The notes under the pieces are model-generated. The model did not search any database. It was not told the origin of the DNA and saw only the letters and a list, made by a program, of their open reading frames with translations. DNA of 8,517 bases. Origin: an uncultured Clostridia bacterium. Lineage in GTDB: Bacteria; Bacillota; Clostridia; Oscillospirales; Oscillospiraceae. The DNA is taken from assembly GCA_945918315.1 (NCBI GenBank), contig CAMEIK010000039.1, forward strand, positions 1-8,517. The letters are read 5' to 3'. Within the stretch, counting starts at the first letter, position 1. The number at the start of each line of letters is the position of its first letter. The translations under genes were made by a program, and so were the position numbers. This document shows, in pieces, positions 1 to 6,273 of the stretch.

Positions 1-2
1 TC

Positions 3-458
3 ATGGAAGTAGAGTATGGTACTTTGCAGGATTTAGATTCGTGGATGGCACTGGTAAAAGCGGTTCGCTGGAACTTTCCGGGGCTGGAAACCCAGGAGGC
101 TTTGGAAGATCACCGGCAGACGGTTCTGCGATTTATGGGGGAGAAGAGAGCTCTGTGCGTAAAGAATACGGATAGAATCGTCGGCGTTCTTCTCCTATCC
201 AAAAAGCATAACATGATCTGCTGTTTGGCGGTTGCCCCGGTGTATCGAAGAAACGGCATTGCCAGCGCGCTTCTGGAAAAGGCGCTTGCGGAACTTGACC
301 GCTCCAGGGATATTACCGTTACCACTTTTCGGGAAAACGACGAAAAGGGCACAGCGCCCAGAGCGCTGTACAAGCGATTCGGTTTTACAGAAGGGAAACT
401 GCTTGTTGAGTTTGGTTATCCGGTACAGGAATTTGTTTTGAAGGGAAACGGACAGTGA
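3..458 (+). CDS. GNAT-family N-acetyltransferase
   Basis: This 151-residue protein is a single GNAT domain, a fold that transfers an acetyl group from acetyl-CoA to an amine. The acetyl-CoA binding turn is visible at residues 78-90 (APVYRRNGIASAL), in the R-x-x-G-x-A form typical of the family, and follows a beta strand (MICCLAVAP). The C-terminal part has the usual ALYKRFGFTEGK segment at 121-132, where the Tyr often serves as general acid. The acceptor substrate cannot be read from the sequence. The ATG at base 3 lies at the window edge, so no ribosome binding site can be checked and a start further upstream is possible, although the length is normal for a complete small GNAT. A decayed stretch follows directly. 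The family call is firm; the substrate is unknown. Confidence 0.88.
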   Translation: MEVEYGTLQDLDSWMALVKAVRWNFPGLETQEALEDHRQTVLRFMGEKRALCVKNTDRIVGVLLLSKKHNMICCLAVAPVYRRNGIASALLEKALAELDRSRDITVTTFRENDEKGTAPRALYKRFGFTEGKLLVEFGYPVQEFVLKGNGQ

Positions 459-603
459 AGAACCGGTTTTCAGTCTGGCGGGTTGGCAAGTAAGCTATCG
501 TACAGCAGAAGCATCGCATTTCCGGAGAAAAAACAGCATTGTCAATCCGGAACCGGATGTTTTGACCTATGTGGTCAGGAGGAAAAACTATTGGGAAATC
601 TGA
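442..603 (+). pseudogene. Orphan C-terminal gene fragment, unidentified (possibly a methyltransferase tail)
   Basis: In the frame that opens after a TGA at 439-441 there are about 53 codons ending at a TGA at 601-603, with no ATG, GTG or TTG start. The peptide reads like a real protein end: it includes FSLAGWQVSYRTAEASHF and then NPEPDVLTYVVRRKNYW. The AGW-V...EPDVLTYVVRR pattern resembles the last strands of class I SAM-dependent methyltransferases, but that is recollection of family style, not a secure match. It overlaps the last bases of the GNAT gene in another frame and lacks any N-terminal part, so I read it as the remnant of a gene whose 5' portion was deleted. Chance open frame is the alternative. 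Confidence 0.4.
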
Positions 604-610
604 CTATTAG

Positions 611-940
611 CTTTTCTGGCAGAGAACCGAGTATGCTGGCCCAGAGTTGGAGGGCGAAGCAATCGACCCTCTGTACCAGCGGTGGATCGCTTGCCTTGGG
701 TTAACAGATATAAATATCTTTCCACATTTCCAAAGCCTTAAGGACGATTACTTGGACGGACTGCGGTTAATCGAGGATATTACATACGATGATAGTGTTG
801 GTCACGAAATTGTTGCATTGAATGACGGAAGTTATATCATGCTTGAGGACGGAAAAACAACACTGTACGGAGAAGCATATATGATTAAAGACCGTCAGCA
901 GTGGAAGATTTGCAGCGATGGAGAATCTACCTCCTTATAA
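611..940 (+). pseudogene. Truncated peptidase E (S51, class I glutamine amidotransferase-like) C-terminus
   Basis: The open frame after a TAG at 608-610 encodes about 109 codons to the TAA at 938-940. The residues match the C-terminal third of Gram-positive peptidase E-like proteins: a GLTDINIFPHFQ segment (usual form GL-x-x-x-x-x-PH-[YF]-x), then a charged stretch, then IVALNDGSYIMLEDGK and TTLYGEAYMIKD, which are the closing beta strands of the fold. The N-terminal two thirds, with the Ser nucleophile normally in a GxSAG elbow, are absent both in this frame and in the neighbouring frames back to the GNAT gene. The only possible starts are weak internal ones such as the TTG at 647, which has no clear ribosome binding site. 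The fragment should be inactive. A small expressed protein is possible but less likely. Confidence 0.62.
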
Positions 941-981
941 GTGCAACCAAACCCAACCATTCCTAAATATTGGAGGAAATA

Positions 982-1353
982 ATGGAAATTCAAAAGTTTT
1001 GGGATGCCGTTCTACGGCAGGATGCAGACGGAATCCGTGAATATTTCCACCCAGATGCCTGGGTAAACTGGCACAACACAAACGAGCATTTCACCGTGGA
1101 GGAATTCATCCGGGCGAATTGCGAATACCCCGGGCAGTGGGATGGGGAGGTGGAGCAGATCGTAACCACCGATACCCATATCATTACTGCCACTCATGTG
1201 TACAACAAGGATGGAAGTATCTCCTGCCATACGACTTCCTTTATTCGTGTGGTGGATGAAAAAATTGCATCCGTCGAGGAATACTGGGGCGATGACGGCC
1301 CCGCCCCTCAATGGCGACAGGACAAGCACATTGGAACGAAAATCAAGGAGTAA
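982..1353 (+). CDS. NTF2-like / SnoaL-like small protein
   Basis: The 123-residue product has the size and pattern of a single NTF2-like (SnoaL-type) cone domain: an N-terminal helix that opens EIQKFWDAVLRQDADGIREYF, then HPDAWVNWHNTNEHFTVEEFIRANCEYPGQW, then alternating beta strands ending in KIASVEEYWGDD. Aromatic and His residues (Trp27, Trp30, His31, Trp53, His83) would line the pocket. This fold serves as enzyme, binding protein or immunity-type domain, and the ligand cannot be inferred. I chose ATG 982 because GGAGG at 972-976 sits 5 nt upstream; a longer frame from TTG 970 would put that site inside the gene. The HD-domain gene begins 3 nt after the stop, so the two are almost certainly co-transcribed and may share a pathway. 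Confidence 0.8.
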   Translation: MEIQKFWDAVLRQDADGIREYFHPDAWVNWHNTNEHFTVEEFIRANCEYPGQWDGEVEQIVTTDTHIITATHVYNKDGSISCHTTSFIRVVDEKIASVEEYWGDDGPAPQWRQDKHIGTKIKE

Positions 1354-1356
1354 GCC

Positions 1357-1995
1357 ATGATTGCAAAGACAGAAGCATTTTTGAAGGACACCTTCGCCGC
1401 AAGTACCTATCTCCAGAACCATCCCGCAGATCGGAATTATCGTCTGGAGCATTCCTACCGAGTGGCAAACATCGCAAAACAAATCGCGGAAGCAGAGGGA
1501 TTTGATGTAACCTATGCTGTGATGGCCGGTCTGCTGCACGACATTGCCTACTGTGAGGAATGGCCGAACCGGGAGGGCTGGCAGAATCATGGCCGCCGCA
1601 GCGCAGCCATCGCAAGACCATTCCTGGAAAGTCTGGGCTTGAACGCTGATGCAGTCAATGAAATCTGCTATGGCATTGCCATCCATGTGGATGATGCGGC
1701 CGACTTTACATGGGAACGGACACCTTTCTGCGAAACGGTAGGGGATGCGGATAACATTGACCGGTTTGATGCTTACCGCATCTATGAAACCCTTCAAATG
1801 ATTAAGTTCAGCCAGATGGGCCTTAATGAAAAGATGGACAAGGTGATTTCCACCATTGAGAAATTAACCCGGCTCAAGGAAATGAAACTGGGAACTGCCA
1901 CCGCAAAAAACCTATGGCTCCAGCGGTTGGATTACTATATTGGATTCTATGAAAAGCTGAAAGCACAGTTAGCCAATAGTACAGGGATTTGCTGA
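1357..1995 (+). CDS. HD-domain phosphohydrolase
   Basis: This 212-residue protein is an HD-superfamily metal-dependent phosphohydrolase. The metal ligands appear in order: His32 (in RLEHSYRVA), the His61-Asp62 doublet (in GLLHDIAY), a His at 78 (WQNHG) or 110 (IAIHVDD) and an Asp in GDADNIDRFDAYR (130-141), giving the H...HD...H...D layout. The C-terminal 60 residues are helical and lysine-rich without a recognised domain. Such single-domain HD proteins hydrolyse nucleotides or other phosphate esters; the substrate here is not readable. The ATG is 3 nt after the NTF2-like gene, and the AAGGAG within that gene's last codons supplies the ribosome binding site. Downstream are about 130 bp before the next promoter, with no convincing terminator. 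Confidence 0.85.
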   Translation: MIAKTEAFLKDTFAASTYLQNHPADRNYRLEHSYRVANIAKQIAEAEGFDVTYAVMAGLLHDIAYCEEWPNREGWQNHGRRSAAIARPFLESLGLNADAVNEICYGIAIHVDDAADFTWERTPFCETVGDADNIDRFDAYRIYETLQMIKFSQMGLNEKMDKVISTIEKLTRLKEMKLGTATAKNLWLQRLDYYIGFYEKLKAQLANSTGIC

Positions 1996-2122
1996 GCAGA
2001 GCCCAAAAGGGCGTCTCCGCTCCGGGAGAATCAACGTATTTCTAAACTATGGATTCTTTTTTCGCGGAGATACTTCCTTTTTCCATCATGCGCTCCGAAT
2101 CCGAAAACAGCGCAGAAAACAG

Positions 2123-2150
2123 TTGTATTTTTTGAAATATGTGGTACAAT
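2123..2150 (+). promoter_or_regulatory. Extended -10 sigma-A promoter of the gls24-nusB operon
   Basis: A TTGTAT box (2123-2128) and a TACAAT box (2145-2150) are separated by 16 bp. The TG at 2142-2143 makes an extended -10 (TGGTACAAT). The surroundings are AT-rich, and the site is about 55 bp upstream of the Gls24 start, in the only gap of notable size before a run of tightly packed genes. It is the obvious start of that transcript. This is read by eye and the transcription start is not mapped. Confidence 0.65.
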
Positions 2151-2164
2151 AAAACAAAATATGT

Positions 2165-2182
2165 CTTGCCGCTTCCGGCAGG
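2165..2182 (+). promoter_or_regulatory. Short hairpin in the gls24 5' leader
   Basis: CTTGCCG and CGGCAGG pair over 7 bp (one G-T pair) around a CTTC tetraloop, between the promoter and the AGGAGG site at 2193-2198. There is no T tract, so it is not a terminator. It may stabilise the leader or affect translation. Its 3' arm shares the 10-mer TTCCGGCAGG with the hairpin at 3195-3220. Confidence 0.45.
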
Positions 2183-2205
2183 ACCAGGTCTCAGGAGGTA
2201 CTATT

Positions 2206-2574
2206 ATGTCTGAATCCAAGCAGTACATTACACAGAAGCAGGAAAACGGCAGTGTAATGATTTCTGAGGAAGTGATTGCTGTCATTGTCGAACATGCGGT
2301 GTCGGAAGTAGAGGGCGTTGCCGGCCTCGTTCCCAAGCCCGGTGCGGATATCGCGGATCTGATTGGCAAGAAAAACTGGGGCAAGGGAATGAAGATTGTC
2401 ATTGGGGAGGATAACTCCATGAACATCGACTGCAATGTAACCATTGCTTATGGCCACAGCGTCGTTGAGGTTGCAAACGCTGTTCAGAATGCTGTTCGTG
2501 GCGCAGTGGAATCCATGACCGGCGAAAAGGTGGAGTCCGTCAATGTCAATGTCTGCGGCATTGTCCGCCGGTAA
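2206..2574 (+). CDS. Asp23/Gls24 family protein (YqhY-like)
   Basis: The 122-residue product is a single Asp23/Gls24 domain, found in many Firmicutes as a small envelope-stress or membrane-associated protein; the copy next to nusB in Bacillus is YqhY. Visible family features are the opening GSVMISEEVIAVIVEHAVSEVEGVAGL (15-41), the strand NIDCNVTIAYGHSVVEVANAVQNAV and the C-terminal VESVNVNVCGIV. There is no signal peptide or membrane segment. A frame open from ATG 2161 also exists, but AGGAGG at 2193-2198 lies 7 nt before ATG 2206, which decides the start. In Bacillus-type organisms loss of YqhY has been linked to fatty-acid metabolism; applying that here is inference. nusB starts 6 nt after the stop. 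Confidence 0.9.
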   Translation: MSESKQYITQKQENGSVMISEEVIAVIVEHAVSEVEGVAGLVPKPGADIADLIGKKNWGKGMKIVIGEDNSMNIDCNVTIAYGHSVVEVANAVQNAVRGAVESMTGEKVESVNVNVCGIVRR

Positions 2575-2580
2575 GACCCT

Positions 2581-3054
2581 ATGTCCATGACGAGAGCAAA
2601 CGCCAGAGAACTGGCTGTACATCTGATTTATGCCCGGGAGTTTACCGGTGATGAGCCGGAGTCCGTTATCTCATCCCGGCTCGACCGGGAGTATTACCAA
2701 AATCTTTCCGGGGAAAACGAAATCTATTCCGATTCTCCCAGTCCAGCCCAGCGGCGTTATCTGGACATGGTTGTTATTGGCGTTGCCAACCGAGCGGAAG
2801 ATCTGAACGCCACCATTGCGCGCTATTCCATCGGCTGGGATGTTCGCCGGATATCCCGTCTCACTCGCTGCATTATGCAGCTTGCCATTTTCGAAACACT
2901 GTATATGGATGATGTTCCAACAAGTGTTGCTATCTCGGAGGCAGTCCGGCTGGCAAAAAAGTACGACGGTGCGGAAGCCGGTGCATTTACGAACGGAATT
3001 TTAGGTTCTTTCGCCCGCAACCTTGCGCCCGACGGAGAAGCCCAATGCCAGTAA
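2581..3054 (+). CDS. nusB: Transcription antitermination factor NusB
   Basis: NusB binds boxA RNA with S10 (NusE) and helps rRNA transcription resist termination. The 157-residue product carries the family's marks: the N-terminal RANARELAVHLIYAREF helix, the YLDMVVIGVANRAEDLNATIARYSIGWDVRRISRLTRCIMQLAIFETLY core, then VPTSVAISEAVRLAKKYDGAEAGAFTNGILGSF, matching the usual P-x-x-VaInEaVelaKkYg...fvNGiL ending. It is somewhat longer than a typical 130-140 residue NusB because of an insert around residues 35-55 and a short tail. ATG 2581 or the ATG two codons later (2587) could start it. The last 10 bases overlap the next gene, so coupling is likely. Confidence 0.93.
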   Translation: MSMTRANARELAVHLIYAREFTGDEPESVISSRLDREYYQNLSGENEIYSDSPSPAQRRYLDMVVIGVANRAEDLNATIARYSIGWDVRRISRLTRCIMQLAIFETLYMDDVPTSVAISEAVRLAKKYDGAEAGAFTNGILGSFARNLAPDGEAQCQ

Positions 3055-3968
3055 TTGGAATTGATACCAGCAACTATACTACTTCTGTTGCCTGGTTTGA
3101 TGGCAGGGACGGCGAGAACTGTTCCCGGCTTCTGCCCGTGAAGCAGGGGGAACTGGGTCTTCGCCAGTCGGATGCTGTTTTTTCCCATATCAAAAGCCTG
3201 CCGGAGCTTTCCGGCAGGCTGTTTTCCCATTTTCCCCGGGAACAGATTCAGGCAATTGGCGTCAGTACACGCCCAAGGGCGGTGGAGGGCAGCTACATGC
3301 CCTGCTTTATGGTAGGGTATTCCCACGCGAAGCTGCTGGCCGACGCCCTCCAGGTTCCCTTGGTGGAGGTTTCTCACCAGCAGGGGCATGTCGCGGCCTC
3401 CCTCTGGAGCGCGGACCGGCTGGATCTGATGGATACTCCCCATCTGGCATGGCATCTGTCCGGCGGCACTACGGAGCTTCTGCTGGTAGAGCCGGAGGGT
3501 AAAAACGTATTCTGCAGCAGGATTGGCGGAACAACAGACATTTCTGCCGGCCAGCTGATTGACCGCACCGGCCAGCTTTTGGGGCTTTCCTTTCCTTCCG
3601 GAAAGGCCTTGGATGCCTTGAGTTCGGATGCGCAAGGCACGGAAACCTTTCCTGTAAAATGTGAGAAGTCTCAGTTTTCTTTCTCTGGTTTGCAGAATAA
3701 GGTCACCCAGTTCTATGAGAAGTCCAATAATCCGGCAGAAACAGCCGCCTATGCTCTGCGCTGTGTTTCGGATGCAGTGTTTCGGGCAACGGAACAGGCT
3801 ATGAAGGCGTATCCCGGATTCACCGTGGTTTTTTCCGGCGGTGTTGCTTCCAATGCTATGCTGCGGGATAAGATGAAGCCCCTGAATCCGGTTTTTGCCC
3901 AACCTCAGTATTCAACGGACAATGCTATGGGAGTCGCGGTTCTCGCCCAACGAATGGGGGTGCGCTGA
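3045..3968 (+). CDS. TsaD/Kae1-like protein (peptidase M22 family paralogue)
   Basis: This 307-residue ASKHA-fold protein belongs to the TsaD/Kae1 family, whose canonical member makes the t6A modification of ANN-decoding tRNAs. Kept features are the phosphate loop GIDTSNYTTSVA (5-16), the metal-binding HQQGH pair (His111, His115), DISAGQLIDRTGQLLGL, SFSGLQNKV, FSGGVASNAMLR and the C-terminal TDNAMGVAV with Asp292. Differences from canonical TsaD are the SGGHT motif, which is SGGTT here (139-143), the GPG of the strand before the glycine-rich helix, which reads RPR (76-78), and the Asp pair of TSCDDT/TSCDET, which is missing. It is also shorter than the usual 330-340 residues. It is therefore probably a divergent paralogue and not the t6A enzyme. 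Proteins like this occur between nusB and xseA in Clostridia. It overlaps nusB by 10 nt and precedes xseA by 1 nt. Confidence 0.85.
   Translation: MPVIGIDTSNYTTSVAWFDGRDGENCSRLLPVKQGELGLRQSDAVFSHIKSLPELSGRLFSHFPREQIQAIGVSTRPRAVEGSYMPCFMVGYSHAKLLADALQVPLVEVSHQQGHVAASLWSADRLDLMDTPHLAWHLSGGTTELLLVEPEGKNVFCSRIGGTTDISAGQLIDRTGQLLGLSFPSGKALDALSSDAQGTETFPVKCEKSQFSFSGLQNKVTQFYEKSNNPAETAAYALRCVSDAVFRATEQAMKAYPGFTVVFSGGVASNAMLRDKMKPLNPVFAQPQYSTDNAMGVAVLAQRMGVR
3195..3220 (+). promoter_or_regulatory. Terminator-like hairpin inside the TsaD-like gene
   Basis: The arms AGCCTGCCGGA (3195-3205) and TCCGGCAGGCT (3210-3220) pair perfectly over 11 bp around a GCTT tetraloop. The stem is preceded by AAAA and followed by GTTTT, so it resembles a short bidirectional intrinsic terminator, about 150 nt into an open coding frame (it encodes SLPELSGRLF). 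The structure is plain in the sequence; its activity is not known. Confidence 0.55.
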
Positions 3969-3969
3969 T

Positions 3970-5190
3970 ATGCAGCAGCAGGTTTTTTCCATAAGCCAGG
4001 TCAACGAATATCTTCGTACCAGAATGGACGCCGATCCCATGCTGGCGCAAATCGCGGTGCGGGGTGAGATCAGCAATTATAAGATGTACCCATCCGGACA
4101 TCATTATTTTACTCTGAAAGATGAAGGGGCTGCCTTAAAATGCGTAATGTTTAAGGGAAACGCCCAGCGTCTTCGCTTTCGTCCGGAAAACGGAATGCAG
4201 GTGATTGCCATGGGGCGGATCACAGTGTATCCCCGGGACGGTGCCTTTCAGCTTTACTGCGCTTCCATGGTAGTGGATGGGGTAGGGGACCTGTACGCCG
4301 CGTTTGAGCAGCTCAAGACGAAGCTGGCCGCTCAGGGGCTATTTGATCCCGGGCACAAGCAGCCTTTGCCCAAATATCCGGGCACCATTGGTATTGTCAC
4401 CAGCTCTGCCGGCGCGGCAATTCACGATATGCTTCGAATTCTGCGAAAGCGCTATCCGCTGACCCAGGTCCGGCTTCTGCCGGTGCGGGTCCAGGGGGCC
4501 GAAGCGCCCGGCGAAATCGCCGCGGCCATCCGGTATGCCAACCACTACCGGCTGGCAGATCTGCTGATTGTCGGCAGGGGAGGCGGCTCCGTGGAAGATC
4601 TTTGGGCATTCAACGATGAGCTGGTCGCCCATGCCATCTTCGACTCCAAAATCCCGGTTATTTCCGCCGTCGGCCACGAGCCGGATGTTACTATTTCGGA
4701 TTTTGTTGCCGATTTGCGAGCCGCTACGCCTTCCAATGCCGCGGAATTGGCGGTTCCGGATGCGGATGCGCTGCGGCAGAGGCTGGACGGAATGGTTTCT
4801 TCCATGGCTTCTTCCCTGGGCCGTATGCTGAAAGCAGCCAAACAGCAACTGAGCGCGTTGTCCTCGTCTGCCGTACTTGCCAGCCCAACCGGTTATCTGG
4901 ACCAGAAAGAGAAAAATCTTGCACTTCTTGTAAATCGACTGGCCTCAGCCCAGAATCAAACCCTTGCCCGGTCGAAGCAGCGGTATGTAGCTACTGTCGC
5001 AAAGCTTGATGCCATGAGCCCCCTGAAGGTTCTTTCCAGAGGCTATTCTGTGGTCCGGGATTCCGATGGCAGTATTCTGCGCTCTGCTTCCCAGACCGCG
5101 GTGGGGGAGAGCATCACCATTACGCTTGCAAGCGGGAAACTGGATGCGCAGGTTACCCGAAAGGAGGATAAACATGAACCAGAAGAATAA
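3970..5190 (+). CDS. xseA: Exodeoxyribonuclease VII large subunit
   Basis: XseA is the catalytic subunit of exonuclease VII, which degrades single-stranded DNA from both ends together with several XseB copies. The 406-residue product has an N-terminal OB fold (about 5-100, opening VFSISQVNEYLRTRMD and GEISNYKMYPSGHHYFTLKD), then the catalytic domain with GIVTSSAGAAIHDM (Asp153), GRGGGSVEDLWAFNDE (Arg203) and SAVGHEPDVTISDFVADLRAATPSNAAE (His236, Asp239). These match the E. coli residues D155, R205, H238 and D241. A helical coiled-coil region (about 265-365) and a short C-terminal strand region (RGYSVVRDSDG) follow. It is shorter than E. coli XseA (456), mainly in the coiled coil. Start ATG 3970 is 1 nt after the upstream stop with GGGGG at 3956-3960; an upstream in-frame ATG at 3895 lies inside the previous gene. 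Confidence 0.96.
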   Translation: MQQQVFSISQVNEYLRTRMDADPMLAQIAVRGEISNYKMYPSGHHYFTLKDEGAALKCVMFKGNAQRLRFRPENGMQVIAMGRITVYPRDGAFQLYCASMVVDGVGDLYAAFEQLKTKLAAQGLFDPGHKQPLPKYPGTIGIVTSSAGAAIHDMLRILRKRYPLTQVRLLPVRVQGAEAPGEIAAAIRYANHYRLADLLIVGRGGGSVEDLWAFNDELVAHAIFDSKIPVISAVGHEPDVTISDFVADLRAATPSNAAELAVPDADALRQRLDGMVSSMASSLGRMLKAAKQQLSALSSSAVLASPTGYLDQKEKNLALLVNRLASAQNQTLARSKQRYVATVAKLDAMSPLKVLSRGYSVVRDSDGSILRSASQTAVGESITITLASGKLDAQVTRKEDKHEPEE

Positions 5191-5407
5191 GACCTTTGAA
5201 GAATCCATGCAGCGGCTGGAACAGATCGTCAGGACAATGGAACGGGGAGAAGTCCCCCTTGAGGAATCCATCCGTCTTTTCCAGGAAGGAACGGAGCTTG
5301 CCAGAAACTGTGGAAAGCTTTTGGAGGATGCCCAGCTTCAGGTCAGCAAGATTATGGTTTCTCCCGACGGAAGTCCCACAGAGGAGGAGTTCCGGGATGA
5401 ACAGTGA
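5174..5407 (+). CDS. xseB: Exodeoxyribonuclease VII small subunit
   Basis: The 77-residue product is the small subunit of exonuclease VII, which clamps the XseA coiled coil. It shows the family core TFEESMQRLEQIVRTMERGEVPLEESIRLFQEGTELARNC and then a helix ending KLLEDAQLQVSKI, the normal full length for XseB. ATG 5174 is chosen because GGAGG at 5163-5167 lies 6 nt upstream; this site and the first 17 nt of the gene lie within xseA, and the last 11 nt overlap ispA. The overlapping arrangement suggests fixed stoichiometry through translational coupling, which fits a complex containing more small than large subunits. Confidence 0.95.
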   Translation: MNQKNKTFEESMQRLEQIVRTMERGEVPLEESIRLFQEGTELARNCGKLLEDAQLQVSKIMVSPDGSPTEEEFRDEQ

Positions 5408-6272
5408 CAGCCGCTGGGCGGAGTATGCAGCCTATATTGAGAATTATCTGCGACGGTATTACGAGGGATTTCATTCCGAACCGCAGAAGCCGCTGTTTGA
5501 AGCCATGGAGTACAGTCTCATGGCCGGAGGAAAGCGGCTTCGGCCCTGTTTTGTTTTTGAATTCTGCCGCATGTGCGGCGGAGATTGGCATCAGGCGGCT
5601 CCCTTTGCCGCTGCCATTGAAATGATTCATACATACAGCCTGATCCACGATGATCTGCCCTGTATGGATAACGACGACTTCCGTCGGGGCAAGCCTACGA
5701 ACCATAAAGTCTTCGGTGAAGCAATGGCGGTTCTTTCCGGGGATGCTTTGCTGACCGATGCTTTTGCTGTTGCGGCTTCCGCCAAGCTGCCCAAGCCGGA
5801 GGATTTGGCCACCGCTATCGGCGTACTCAGCCAGTGCGCCGGATCTTTGGGGATGGTTGGCGGTCAGGTTTTGGATATTATGAGCGAGGAACGGCTTTGC
5901 ACCGAGCAAGAGGTTCTGGATATTCAGAGCAGAAAAACCGGCGCACTGATTAACGCGGCCTGTGTATTGGGAGTTCTTGCCGGCGGAGGAAGTGAAAAGC
6001 AGATTGAAGCCGCCGCCTCTTTTGCGGGTCTTCTGGGGCTGGCCTTCCAAATCCGGGATGATATGCTGGATGTAATCGGGTCCGCGCAGGAGCTGGGGAA
6101 AGCTGTTGGCGTTGACCAGGGAAAGAACACCTTTGTACGGCTCTATGGCCTGGAAAAATGCGAGGAACTGGTTAGGAAATATACGAACAGCGCTGTCAAT
6201 CAACTGATCCATTTTTCTGACCATACCGCATTGGAAGCCCTAGCCAGGAGCCTGACAGAAAGAATGCATTGA
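5397..6272 (+). CDS. ispA: Farnesyl/geranyl diphosphate synthase (polyprenyl synthetase)
   Basis: The 291-residue enzyme condenses isopentenyl diphosphate with allylic diphosphates to give the C15 (or C20) precursor for undecaprenyl phosphate and quinone-type lipids. The trans-prenyltransferase motifs are all present: GGKRLRP (44-50), the first aspartate-rich motif DDLPCMD (85-91) followed by NDDFRRGKPTNHKVFGE, GGQVLD, and the second motif DDMLD (221-225) in QIRDDMLDVIG. Tyr and Ile-Asp around IHTYSLIHDD, just before the first motif, suggest a short-chain product, as in bacterial IspA. The start ATG 5397 lies inside xseB and needs no separate ribosome binding site beyond the GAGGAGG at 5381-5387. 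dxs, a frequent downstream neighbour of ispA, does not follow. Confidence 0.95.
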   Translation: MNSDSRWAEYAAYIENYLRRYYEGFHSEPQKPLFEAMEYSLMAGGKRLRPCFVFEFCRMCGGDWHQAAPFAAAIEMIHTYSLIHDDLPCMDNDDFRRGKPTNHKVFGEAMAVLSGDALLTDAFAVAASAKLPKPEDLATAIGVLSQCAGSLGMVGGQVLDIMSEERLCTEQEVLDIQSRKTGALINAACVLGVLAGGGSEKQIEAAASFAGLLGLAFQIRDDMLDVIGSAQELGKAVGVDQGKNTFVRLYGLEKCEELVRKYTNSAVNQLIHFSDHTALEALARSLTERMH

Positions 6273-6273
6273 T

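Noticed and set aside
483..704. 73-codon frame beginning TTG at 483
   Set aside because: The translation has no family features and crosses both decayed fragments in a third frame. It has no ribosome binding site.
910..941. TTGCAG/TATAAG as a promoter for the NTF2-like gene
   Set aside because: The spacing is about 20 bp and there is no extended -10, so it is not convincing. It also lies inside the decayed peptidase fragment.
2001..2029. GCCC-AAAA-GGGC and TCTCC/GGAGA inverted repeats after the HD-domain gene as a terminator
   Set aside because: The stems are only 4-5 bp and no T run follows, so a terminator cannot be supported.
3589..3606. 7-bp hairpin CCTTTCC/GGAAAGG in the TsaD-like gene
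   Set aside because: It is short, has no T run, and is readily explained by the coding sequence.
2823..3902. Minus-strand open frame of 359 codons across nusB and the TsaD-like gene
   Set aside because: It spans two well supported plus-strand genes and has no recognisable domain or ribosome binding site; it is a codon-composition shadow. The same applies to the minus-strand frames at 1012-1797 and 5352-6224.
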